Assembly (NCBI RefSeq): GCF_964204645.1
Contig: NC_134031.1
Location: forward strand, 19,527,307 to 19,591,306
Source of the DNA: Tubulanus polymorphus
Lineage: Eukaryota; Nemertea; Palaeonemertea; Tubulaniformes; Tubulanidae
Reading direction: 5' to 3'
DNA length: 64,000 bases
Shown: piece by piece, positions 43,696 through 55,256 of the stretch
How positions within the stretch are numbered: the stretch's first letter is position 1
Layout of the letters: every line of letters begins with the position of its first letter
Made by a program: the position numbers and the translations under genes
The notes under the pieces: generated by a model
What the model was told of the DNA's origin: nothing
What the model saw: only the letters and a program-made list of their open reading frames with translations
Databases searched by the model: none

Positions 43696-44339
43696 CCAAA
43701 TTATTGTTTAAATTTGACTCAAGCGATAGAATTGGTGCATTTAGATAGTCTATCCCACAAGTCAAATGCGTGCGCCTTTGAACCGATGGAGCCATATGGA
43801 CACAGTCCTACATTCCTCATTACATCCTTTCAACTGCGAAAAAGCAACAAAAATTGTCTTCATCGCCCAATTTCCTTCTTGCGTCTTTTGTTTTAAGAGA
43901 ATAATAACGCCGGTTGCCATGGTACGTGCAGTTTCCAAAGAAACGCGGGTTGCAGTATAAGCTGCTACGGTAGCTTTGTAGCTACTAAATAGCAGTTCAC
44001 AGTCTGCCGGTACGACACGTGTCCTCAATGCGACTGATAAAGACCCGTTTTTCCCTTTACCCTTTTATTTTCATGAACCTCAAACGAAGTTGAATTAAGC
44101 TGACATTGAATAGCGCGTCGAGCGTTAATTAATATTTCGACGCGGATTCGCGGCCGCTCAGTGATTGACTTTCTATGGCATCCCAATTAAACCGCTCGCC
44201 GTCGTGTCAGTGTTAGCGCGCTCTGTTCAATGAATAACCCCCGTGCTGTCTCGAGGAAAGCGTCAGCAACGACTGGACCCAGTTCCCAAGTTGTGTCTGC
44301 AAGCTCTCAAGCGTAGAAACCTATTGTTGTTACTCGGTC

Positions 44340-44470
44340 AACCGCGACCACACGGGCGTTCTCGGGCTGGGCCAAACATCCACGCAAATAGGACCGTGCC
44401 TGTTTGACAGGCCAGATTTTGCCCGACCAAAAACATCAAACCAGGTCCGTGCCAAATTCTCACTGGTCAA
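44340..44470. mobile_element. Partial copy of AGCCGCGAT element
   Basis: Contains GCCCGACCAAAAACATCA and CCAGGTCCGTGCCAAATT, matching the interior of the 58188-58457 element. The rest has been lost. Confidence 0.6.
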
Positions 44471-46904
44471 ATTATTTGAACATAATGTTTGTGTCAGCGT
44501 TATAGTTGACCCCATCCTTGAAGTAATCATTAGTCGAAATATTACTCAAAGCTGCGGGTTACGTAAAGCTGGGAGAGATATATTCACATTTCATAATCGA
44601 AGATCAGTCTGCTCGCCGCCCACCATCTCTCGATGTCGCGGAAATCATCCTTTGTCTGTGCACGGATAACAGCTATTATGAAAAACGAATTAATATGATC
44701 TAAAGTTGTGTCATTAGAACTCGTGGACGATCAATCATTATTATAGCGACAGAGGATGTTTTTAACAGATAAGTGTCCAACCATCAGACCGACATTCACG
44801 TTATACACGCCGGCCATATTTGGTGAGACTCATAATGTTGTTATATCTGCGCATTATGGTACTATTGCCCTAAAGGATCTCACAGATCCGACAACGAAAA
44901 CTTCGCAGATAGCTATAGATTTGAGGGTCTTCCGTCACGGTTTTTATATCCGCTTAAGAATGTCGAAATATTTAACCAAGGGCTGTTGTTTCCTAGAAAG
45001 GGCGTCGACATCGGCCATCGGCGTTCTAGAATTCAAAACAAATCGATTTGAATTGAAGGGCCTTATCTCAAAATTCAAACAGATATGCGCCTACAGATCT
45101 CTTCTAGAAATAATCATGTCGATGTCGTAACAGACGTGAATATAAGAGCATAATTCAGGCATTCACAGGGCATGTTTATTATATCTTCAAAGGCATTCAA
45201 TTTGTGAAATATGAAACATTTCCATCTTCCCGATCGAATCATTTTGAATTAAAAACAAAAAAGGCATATTATTTAGGCGTATTGTCGCAGTGAAGCCTAT
45301 AGATATATTCTTAATGTAAAATAAGATTGATTGACATGTCTCTTTTTGTTTAATCGCGAAGTAAAAATGACATTATACCCAAAGGTATAGAAAATGGTTT
45401 TTCTATGAATGCAGTTGATCTATACCTGTATATCCATGTGTGAGTCTTATCTGGAACCAAATTTATAACAAACATTCATTGAAATTCCTTCTAAATCTTA
45501 AAATACTGAATCTTCCCTGGTATTTATTTGATTGGCGATTTCGTTTGATTTGTTCTGATGGTGTCCCTTACAAACCCACCACACCTGCCGGGAATGAAAC
45601 AGGGAGTTTGAATTTGAAATCGGAAAACGAAAGTTCAGTCGGATGATCAGTCGAATTGACTGAATTTTCTGTTTAAATCGATGTACGGAAATTTCGGTTC
45701 CAGTTAGTCGATGCGTTCTCTGATTTTGCCCTTCGAGTGTCTGTATCGTGTCTACGAGCAAATTGAGGGCTTAGTTTTTGATTTATGGCGTTGCCTTTAC
45801 AGTAATTACAATCACTGAGAGATAGACAAACAAATCTCGCCGGACGCTCGGTAAACAACTAGATCCGTGATCATAAACTTCTAGACAGGAAGAGAAAAGT
45901 CGCCGTGTCGGGATCAAATACGGCGGAAAGCAAGTGACGTTTTTCTAAAAACAGCCATCAAGAATCTCCTTTCATACTTCAAAGGTAAATCCATAATTGG
46001 GAAGGTTTGCCGCACCGCAGGGAAAGATTCACTTCGATTTAGAAATACATCGGATACAGTTGACATTTTTGTCCATTCGCGGGAAGGGCATTTTAAAGAG
46101 TATTCTGGACAATTGCCATCAGAATCCCAGCGCTAGACTTCTGTCGCAATCGCTAGTCGGTACTAGGCTACAGATGGCTGACTGGCGCGGTTACGAGCCT
46201 TGAAATCTCACGGGATTTCACTCATCCGTGATTGAATTATATCAGCGGAGATGATGTTCACCGATGATTAAAACTGGCTTTCCGTGCATTGCCCACTTAT
46301 CTAGCAAAAATTCTCAGTTTTCGCGGGATAATGCTGGCATCGTTCCAACATGAAACCCGCACAATATCTTTTCTAATCGGTAATTTTACCAAGTGTCATA
46401 CATATAACACAGTGAATAAGATCACCACGGAGTTGGCGATCGATTCAACGCATCACAATTCACGATTATCCTCTTATGTTCGTTCACCAACACGTTCTCA
46501 CAATGAACTCACAATCGTAGAACGAATTTTACATATTCATACAGACTCCTGCTGTTAGCTATTTTGTCGGTGCAACAATGGCGCACGACCCTGTCTCGTT
46601 CTTGAGCGTTTAGTGGAGTAACTATATTGCGAGCGCACAAAAGACAAAGATTCTAAGAAGTATGGAATATAATGATTGTAATAGGCTATATCAGATTTCA
46701 CTAGTGCTTGTGGACCACACCAGCGCCATCAGTTCATCGTAGTTTTGGTAGGAATGATCTATATCCAGAATAACTCAACGAACTCCCGTGCCTACGGACG
46801 AACGTGCTTAAATTCATACGTCCATGATTCGAAGATCTGATGAGGGCTCAAGTGTTGTTGGAAGTGTGGCGATTTATTGCAAGTTTGAAGTAACCCGGGG
46901 TAGC
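44471..46904. other. Noncoding stretch
   Basis: One open frame of 124 codons (44756-45130, plus) has no recognisable domain, signal peptide or splice support, and I treat it as chance. Confidence 0.35.
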
Positions 46905-47179
46905 CATACCGCGTTCACATCCGCTTGTTGAGCGAACGGTTGTTAGGAGCGGGAACGCTCGCTCGCGCGCGCGGCCGGATTGCCCGAGCTACGCGACTCC
47001 GCGGCCGGTGAACGCGGCACACTATACACGCGCCGTCATTCGAACAGACGAGAGCGCTCTGATCCCCGCGTCTGCTCTGAGTGACATACAAACAAAACAT
47101 TAAATGGATATTGGATGTGGATGTGTCGGTATTACATCAATTTTTAGTCGGAATAATTATTCAAACACAGTTTTCTAGG
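46905..47179 (+). promoter_or_regulatory. CpG-rich candidate promoter and first exon
   Basis: A CpG-dense stretch (46930-47075, with GCTCGCTCGCGCGCGCGGCC) stands out in AT-rich surroundings. It is followed by a short open frame from 47104 (ATGGATATTGG) whose TAG falls at 47176-47178. A consensus donor (AG then GTGAGT) starts at 47179. This is the pattern of a 5' noncoding exon, possibly with an upstream ORF, for a gene continuing rightward. No downstream coding exon has been confirmed. Confidence 0.4.
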
Positions 47180-49644
47180 TGAGTCACTTAATGTTCAATA
47201 TTTGCATTCACGGTCGAAAACGCTAGAAATTGTTTCTATTCAGGCAGAAGAGCTGGAACAGTAGTTAAACTAGTTTTTATGCAAACTACAAGCTAGATAT
47301 ATATTTGAATAGATGGATTTTCGATATAAAAATGAAAAGTTGTTCGCCTGTCAGCGTTTATTATGCATAACAACATCAGTGTTGTGTGATGATAGTGGCC
47401 GGCTGGTTGCCTTTCAAACATGCAATTGAAACCGGTGTCGATTTTCCCATCGCTGGAGAATTATTGAATTTCTCGTTTAAAAGTAAAGGACACTCGTAAC
47501 TGAATAAACCTAATGCTGCTGTTGTGAATTCATTGCATAAAAACGCGTTGAACAACATCACACCTGCTGGACCGAACTAAACATGCGGGGCAAAGCATGG
47601 AAATAGATTCGAAAATTCACCCAACTCTTGAGTCGCTATTCCGTCCCGGTATATTTTCTGGGTCAACACTTTATTTTAGGATTGTGAAAAGGACCTCAGA
47701 CGTGGTGACGATTTCTATAGATTGCCCGCTTGTTCGTCCACGATACGACCTATGACCGAGGTTCCCGTGTCGCATCACTTGCAATATCGCGGATTACTAA
47801 ACACCGATCCATTTTCTGTTTAGCGATGGTTAGTTCGGTGACATTTTCATTCCAGTGCGATGATTACCGCTGACGATATAGCAACTCTCGTAATGACACC
47901 TACAATTAGGCCGTTCCCCTCTTGTCTTCTCCTAAACAGCGTTTTTTTACAGTTGAATTCCTGTCCGGACCTGTAGCGACTGGACAGAATCACCGGTCTG
48001 ATAAATACGACTATAGTCTTTGCCAATCTCGAAAGGTTGAGTGATATACTGACGTGTTTGGGACCTTTACACGTTCGTGTATCGTTTTTGAACCTACCAC
48101 TACAGTTAACGGAATCCACAGTCCCGACAAAGCGTTGTATTTTTTCTTTTCATAATCCTAAGCAAACGAATGAATGCAAATTGTAGCTTATTTCGGGATC
48201 GGCGGCACATTGCACCCGATCGAAGACCGCGAGCATTATTCGCCGGGTTGGACTTGGTATTTATTTATATCCGTCGCCGAAAGCTATACGATTCGATGAT
48301 ATGTGTTCTTTTTAAGTTTGCCATACATGTGAAGAAACCCCCGGAAGGCTGTTTATTTTGAAGTCGGTGACATTCGCAACTTTTTTCAACGAAGACAGAA
48401 ACATCGAATCAAGAACTACGAAAAATTAAATGCGACTCATTAAAAGTTTCAGCAGTTTAAGGCCACTCCCAGGCCGACGGCGTGATGTGCGTAACACAAG
48501 CCTAAAATCGAGATGTGAGTTGCACGAACTGCGATCTCACGGAGTGGGTGTGTCAGCAAAAACTAATACACATAGTGCACGGATCAGTGCAGATATAATA
48601 TACAAGACTACTGCAAGATACATGTTGAACATCAAAATCAATACATTTCATAGAAGTTCGAAAGATCTGGTTGCAACATACATAGTTATAATAATTATCT
48701 GTATCGACTATTTAATCAGTTATCTTCTTCTACATCTCTGCTGTTTTAACACGAGATAGAAATGAATCTTATAGCGGTGTCTCCGCGTGAATTGTGCCAC
48801 AATACATCTGGTGTCAGCAGCAGTCCAGGTGACCCTTGCCTGAGGTAAACCCTACACTCTTCGGTTAGCTTCGTCTTGATGTTGCGGCTTAAGTCAAAGC
48901 GACCAGGATAAACTTCTGACAAGTTGCTGAGAGGCGGATCTGTAAAATCTAGTTGATATGATCTGATTAGTCAATGATCTTTCGGCCGGTAAAGAATCTC
49001 ACACTAAACAATCAAATAGATACCGGAGATGACACGATGGATTACGCAGGATTAGCAGCCCACATCTAATAATAAGGATTCACACAATAAAATCCACTCT
49101 GACTCATTTTATTGTGTTGAAGTGTTACAATGATATTCTATAAGGTCCACTGCCTCGGGCTCCAACCTTCCTCAGCCGCTCACCGCACGGAGTTTCTCAC
49201 GCGTTTCTGGGGTTAGAATCTACATTTGAGTTTCAATTAGTACATGAGTGATGACGGGAATGTGAACAAAATGATAAGTCGTGAAGATTTGAATGAATCC
49301 TGAGTAAAGTGTTGAAATAAATCCATAGAAGCGTAAGTGTACAATAAGACTCATTTTGAACGTTTTCGGGAACATTTTCCCGCCCCTGGTCAAAGAAATT
49401 ACAAAACTGGATAATGTATTGGTATTTATACACATACGAGTCCTTGATGATGATAACACGCTATTACTCTATGAACTGATTACATAGAAACTAATGAGTG
49501 CTTATCTTATGAATGTCTGAGGCCCGAAGAAGCACTGTAAACATGTTGGTATCTTAATTAATCATTCTCCAATGATTCCACCTGATGCAAGTTCGCATTC
49601 ACAGGGTATCACGGGAACGATGAAACAGCGAGCCTATCCCTCGG
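47180..49644. other. Noncoding stretch
   Basis: bZIP sites at 47180 and 49100. No gene visible. Confidence 0.35.
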
Positions 49645-50031
49645 TTAAATCTTAAATCCTTTCTTTCGGGCTCCGCGCGTTTTATTGTCTCTGAACAAAG
49701 AAGATTTCGAAATTAAATATTTAACGTGATGAGACCTCGAATCGCTGTGACATCCGTTCTTTTTAGAGTCGACCACTTTGGTAGATTGAATACGCTGTGA
49801 GAAGTCGGCATGTCGTAAATGAGCTTTCATAAGGGCCACTTGTGTTCGTAGAGAGGGTTTTATTCCCCAAGGTGGATAAACGTACTCGGGCAATCTGCCG
49901 CTCTGATCGGCATTCTGACCGATGAGATAAGCGTGCCAGTAACAACGCTTATAAAAATCATTATATTGGCTCTCAGTTTGTTCCATTACATTAAAACTGC
50001 GAGTCATCGTGATAACGATGGCTGCCTCCAT
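49645..50031 (-). CDS. Open frame of 128 codons, unrecognised
   Basis: This is the longest open frame in the 43-kb right part. The residue composition looks protein-like (YNDFYKRCYWHAYL, then EYVYPPWGIKP), with a basic C-terminus and no membrane segment or signal peptide. A CRE-type TGACGTCA lies at about 50042, just upstream on the minus strand. I do not recognise a family. The PPW-containing, Tyr-rich middle is loosely like small axonemal proteins, but that is a guess. A chance ORF is a serious alternative. Confidence 0.3.
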   Translation of the reverse strand: MEAAIVITMTRSFNVMEQTESQYNDFYKRCYWHAYLIGQNADQSGRLPEYVYPPWGIKPSLRTQVALMKAHLRHADFSQRIQSTKVVDSKKNGCHSDSRSHHVKYLISKSSLFRDNKTRGARKKGFKI

Positions 50032-50149
50032 AAAACCTCTATGACGTCACGAGGGACAGGCTTCTTAGCTGACAATTTCGCTTTCTGTTCAAACGGGGAG
50101 GTTGTTTTGTGAATTGTTAATCACTTAACGTTTCAAGACGATCGAACTG

Positions 50150-50201
50150 GAGTCTGTAGTGGTCAGACAGATTGAGCTGAGTCTGTAGTGGTCAGACAGA
50201 T
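50150..50201 (+). repeat. Two 23-bp direct repeats
   Basis: GAGTCTGTAGTGGTCAGACA begins at 50150 and again at 50179. Each unit is itself partly palindromic (GTCTG...CAGAC). Confidence 0.85.
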
Positions 50202-50339
50202 AACATTATTCCCGATAGTGATGACTACAAAACTACGATGGAAAAGTCCTTGTATCCTGCGAGAGGAGGAATCGTAGATTCTTCCCGTCGCTCGTCAATA
50301 GATACCTTATCCTGGTACCCATCAAATTATAAGTACATT

Positions 50340-50636
50340 AGCCGTGATCACTCGGAGTCGATTTGGCAAGGTCCGAATTGGCACGGAACAAATTTGGCCC
50401 GGTGTCTAATCAGAGAGCCCGTTCACACCGATACCATTGACTCGATACTAATGCTTAAACAAAGCGAAGTGAGTCACTTCCGAAACTAGTTGCAATTCAC
50501 ACGCAATCATTTTTCCCGTGCTAGAATTTGTCTCGGGCCTGGTCTGATGTTTTTGATCGGGCCAAACAGCACGGGCCCATCTGGCACCCGTGCGAACGGT
50601 TGTTCCGGGCCAAAAATGCTCGTGTGATCGTGGCTA
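50340..50636. mobile_element. Foldback element, AGCCGCGAT/GGGCCAAATTTG family
   Basis: The ends AGCCGTGATCACTCGGAG and (reversed) AGCCACGATCACACGAGC flank about 260 bp rich in GGCCCG and GCACGGG. It is a full-length inverse match to 58188-58457. No ORF of its own. Confidence 0.75.
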
Positions 50637-52876
50637 TGAAGACAGCAAATCGGCGAATGACGCAGTCCTTCAGCTATTCGTAATATCCTTAAGACTTCAA
50701 CCGCACGTAAACATTTATATATGAGGACACATAACACAAACGAGATTTCGAATTCCTCAGATTGCGAGCAACAAGTATTTATCGGCGTCTATCCTCGATG
50801 TGCTCCGGTATCGATTATATCAGTTCCTATCGTAAATTGATTCGTGAATCGATATTTCAATTATAATGTTCTGGAATTTATCAATTTATTCTTGTGAACG
50901 GCAAGATGCGATATACGATTTAATCTAGCATTAATATCTGTCCGCAATTTCATCAAGTGGATAATTGAATTTCAGATTGAATTAGATGATCCACAAATAT
51001 AGGGTAAATCGGACGTTTTGTCCTTCGAAGAATCTGCTAGGCCTTTTGATCTATCCAAACTGAAAACATTTTTCCTAGTTTCGATGAGACCATATCAAAT
51101 TCGTGTAACATCATAATGTCATGTTCGACAATAAGTTTCCCAATGTGGCCTGGTTACTTTATCCCTTCAAAAACTGATTATGACGATTATTCTACCTTTA
51201 AGAAGACGCTTCGTGACAAATGCAACTTGTTAAGTAACACAGTGAACGTCAACTGACTCGTGAAAAAACTATGTAGGTCGAAAGAGAATTGCTCGAAATC
51301 TAAAAGGTCTTTTGAAAATGGAATTGTATACAATTGCTCCGATGTTTCCTATTGTCTGAGGGGCAAATTTTCGTAGTGAATGAAAAAGCGTCGAGTAAGG
51401 AATAGGCATCAAGAACACGCTTTTTGATATTTGAGTGTGTATGAAGAACCACCGTTCGATCGGCTGATGTGAAAGTTGGGTATTTTTGTTCCTGAAAGAC
51501 GTTTCATCTAGTATCAATATCTTACTGAATGTTTATCTCAACTCTAAACATGCTTTGAACAGCAGCATCTGCGCCGTTACGATTACGGATATTAAATTTA
51601 TCTTCTACCGCAAGAAGATTATCATTTTCCTTTAATTGATTCTCCGCCATTTTGTCTGTTCTGCTTCTTTTGTGATGTGCGTAATCTTCATATAAAATAA
51701 ACAGCGGTTCGGGTGGAGTATTCATATATCTTTATCAATTGCAAAACATCGATACTGGGCCTCTGTTCCCTCCTTAGAGATAACATCAACGCCTCAACTC
51801 TCCCAGCTCTCCCTCCCTCTCTTCCTCGGCTCCCGATAACAACTTCGCTGATACCATCATAACCCAGTAACCATAATGTATCCGTTGAACGGAAGAAACA
51901 AGAATATTTTCCCGTCTTTGTTGTAGTCAAGTCAAACGACAATGGTCCATTATGATGGATAGAAGTAATCATAGTGAACCGACGTATCACGACGGTCGGG
52001 AAAATAATAATAGCCGACTTAATTATGCTCTTTACCGAATAAAAAAAAGGCTTTCGTGTCGACTGGTGGGTGGTATTAAAGCCTGCAAGAGGTTTTTTGT
52101 TACCGATTAGAATCAGGAAACAATTCTGACCTACAAAATGGTCTCATGGCTATTGTTATTCTCGTACTATACTGAAAAAGAACATTCATTTTGACCACAG
52201 TGCACGCACGCGAATGATGGATTCAGCTGAATTCATGATATTTCAAATCAAATTCCAACAACTTTGGGACATCCATATCACAGGCGATTGAGCCATACGT
52301 TTTCAGTACTAAACGAGTGCCACCTCCCAACATGATTGAGCCTTACATTTCTCATGCTCCTGGACTCCGAGCGACCGCTGACCGGACTGACCGGACAAAA
52401 TGATGAGAATATACCGCATTTCTATGATCATCGCAAATGTTTTTATACTCGCTGGACAGTTCGCGAATGGATAATTCACGACAGACTGGTCAACATATGG
52501 CTATTTTATTAATAAAGATCTCGCGTGTCGAGTCGAAATGCACCTCTTAAAAAGCTCATAAACACATGAGTAGCTGATCGCAGCCTAATTAGCCGATTCT
52601 TATCCCATCTGTTCGTAGGTTTCTTAGAGACGATCGATGTTCAATTTCGATCCTTTATTTTTTGATGAACACTTTTTCCTCAACAGTTCTCTCGGCCGCT
52701 CGTTCGGAAGCTTTGTTTTCATTGGGTTTTCGTTATTAAGTGTCGTTGAAATACGCCGCTCCCTATCGCCGGAATCAATGCGCCTGTCTCGGGCACATCC
52801 GGCCAATTACTCTTCTAGTTAACGACGCATTCGCATCTTTTTTTCTCCGATTCGTTCAACTGTGATTTAGAAAAAA
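50637..52876. other. Noncoding stretch
   Basis: No supported gene. Short minus-strand ORFs (for example 51688-51990) have no motifs. Confidence 0.35.
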
Positions 52877-52937
52877 ATGGATCCCGCGGCCATCATCAAA
52901 CTGAACGACGCAGGTTTCTTTGAACAGGCTAAATCAG
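52877..52937 (+). CDS. Possible first coding exon, unrecognised
   Basis: ATG in good context (AAAAAAATGG) opens MDPAAIIKLNDAGFF and five more residues, then meets a donor-like GTAAAA at 52938 in phase 1. The residues look like a genuine N-terminus, and stop codons follow soon in the intron. No downstream exon could be joined, and I do not recognise the protein. Confidence 0.3.
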
Positions 52938-53117
52938 GTAAAAGCGACATAAAAATGTCGAAATAGAGGAGACACTGAGTGATAGAGTGGCGTATATGAA
53001 GTTGCATTTCAAGTGTTTCGATTTACATTCAAGATTAAAGATTTTAAACGGATGAGATTTGAGATGTCGATACCGAGGAGTGAAGAATATAGACTGAGTT
53101 GCGGCAAGAATACATCC

Positions 53118-53281
53118 AGGAGCGGGCACAGGAAATCCGTGATTAGGCTAATCACTTAAAATAAGAATCTGTGCGAAATCGCAGTTATAGCTAACAGCGG
53201 TTTCCTGCACCCATTTACGCCTAACCACAGTTTACTAACCCCGGATTAGCACTAACAGGGTTTTCCTGCGCATGCCCCAGG
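53118..53281. mobile_element. Foldback repeat, GCACAGGAAATCC family
   Basis: The left end GGGCACAGGAAATCCGTGAT and the reversed right end GGGCATGCGCAGGAAAACCC are related inverses. Between them GTTTCCTGCACCCATTTACG repeats the theme. Boundaries are approximate. Confidence 0.45.
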
Positions 53282-55110
53282 ACGTTTAAAGGTTTCCAGG
53301 TTTTTACATATATCCCCAATGCCTTCGGTAAAACCTGGCCTAGTGTCATAAAAAAAGACTAACTCTTAATTTCAATTTCTTCGATAAGTCATGTAGTTTA
53401 TCATGAATCGATTTAGAAAACAAATCCTATCTGTGAAGCTAGGCCCCGCGCGTGTCGGGCAGCCTGCGTACAAAATCGGATTTAGCCGTGTGTGCCACTG
53501 ACTGACGAGGGGGGGGGGTGATCATCAGCTTAAAGCGCTTTGGATTTTACAACGACAAAAAGCTACCGTTGCCACCCCAAAAAAATTGAGGAAACTTTAT
53601 AAGGCCACACCCGCGCACGTTGTTCACAGATAATGAGCAGTACTGCTGGCGACTCCACGATCATCGTTTATTCTGTAGTCGCTGTCAGGAAACACAGGCG
53701 GAAGCCGTTGCTGATGCCTTGCGTCACCAATTATTATCCAAGCCATTTAACGTAAAGAAAGGGAAAATTTTCCTTGACACGTCAATCGGTTATGTTCTAT
53801 AACGATGACACTTTTTTACGTCGTCTAAATTTGGTAACAATGGCACAAGCGGAAATTGACATCGAGATGGACCTTTTAGTGGTAATTACGTTGTCATCGT
53901 GAATCGGCGTGTACGCCAAGGCGAAATCTTAAGTCTTACAATATTCACCACTTCTCGTTGTATTATCAACATACTTATCTGAATTGATTTTATGTTGCTC
54001 CTTTGATCCGTTTGATTGGTTGATCTTGATTTGATGTACCTTACAAACCTATACCGCACCTGCCGGGATTGTATGTTATGAAAATAGTCCATGGTTAGCC
54101 AAATACGAAAAATGATGCATGCCCTGGCCGTATCATTCGGGTGCCTTAAGCCAGCCTTTAGTCTTACTCAAAGCATGGACGTATTAATTAGTTTTTCCGT
54201 CCACGCTTAACGTATCCTTTATATTAAACTGCTGGGACTGCATGCATTTGATGGTTGTGACAAAGCTTTTTTTTACATATGCATTGTGTTTCTTAACACC
54301 TTTGTAAGTTTTCAGGCCGAGAGGTTTTTTTTTACTTTCGACTCATTCACGATCTGTGAGAGCGTATTATTTCAGCCTGACGTATCACTTTGTCACTTCA
54401 CATTTAACACAAAGAGTTTCATTTCCAGCCACTTGATAAAGCCCCCCGATCCTCTTAGCCGTCAACTTTATCAAACCTTCTCGCAAGATTAGCCTTTTGA
54501 TATTGTTTTTAATGCGCCTGATAATGCATCAGTTCATCGATAAAATCTAGGAATACCCTTTACAATGATGGAAATCATTGAATTTAAATTCACCGACATC
54601 CATTCGTCTCTCTTCCTCTCTCATTTCGCAAGTTAATGCTCGACTTCTTTTGAAACTGCAAAAAAATATCGTCGACTAAAATAACAATCCCTCGAAAATA
54701 CAAACCTTCGAAATACGTTGACTTTTTCGTCAAAATATGGCGTAATTCTGCGCATAAAAATGTAGCGATGGCGTTAGATGGTTGTGATGCCCGCGGGACA
54801 CGATTTAACTTCTATTATCAATGCTCTTGTTCCCGTAATCCTGTAGCCTACTCTTGCAGCCATCTGAACTACAACTCTATTAATTACTGGCGTTCGAAGC
54901 CACTCAATGTTGTCATCATCTATACCTTTATGTTGTCGACGACGAATTTGCAGAGCATGTTTCCAGTAGAAAAAGTAACGTGCACACACGTGTTCTGACA
55001 GGAACATTCAATCCGCAGAATATTTCCCGTTGTCTCTTTGTCCCATTCATTTATTGTAATTGCCTCAGGATGATTTATAAATTCAAAATCGTGATAATGA
55101 GGAGTATTGT
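53282..55110. other. Noncoding stretch
   Basis: A poly-G run at about 53510 and a partial AAACCTGGCC motif at 53332 (related to 43558). No gene visible. Confidence 0.35.
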
Positions 55111-55256
55111 ACAGGGGCCAGTTGCTCAAAAAAGATAACCGGTGGGTAAATAACATAATAACAATGAACTTTTAATTGTCACTATGTCAACTATCCACCG
55201 TTAGCCCTAACCATGAAAGTTTGATATGGACATCTATTGAGCAACTGGACCCTGCT
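55111..55256. mobile_element. Short foldback element, GGCCAGTTGCTCAAAA family
   Basis: The ends ACAGGGGCCAGTTGCTCAA and (reversed) GCAGGGTCCAGTTGCTCAA enclose about 110 bp. A diverged relative of 4599-4722. Confidence 0.65.

Noticed and set aside
44756-45130. 124-codon plus-strand frame
   Set aside because: No domain, signal peptide, codon or splice evidence; a length near this is expected by chance in 43 kb of noncoding sequence.
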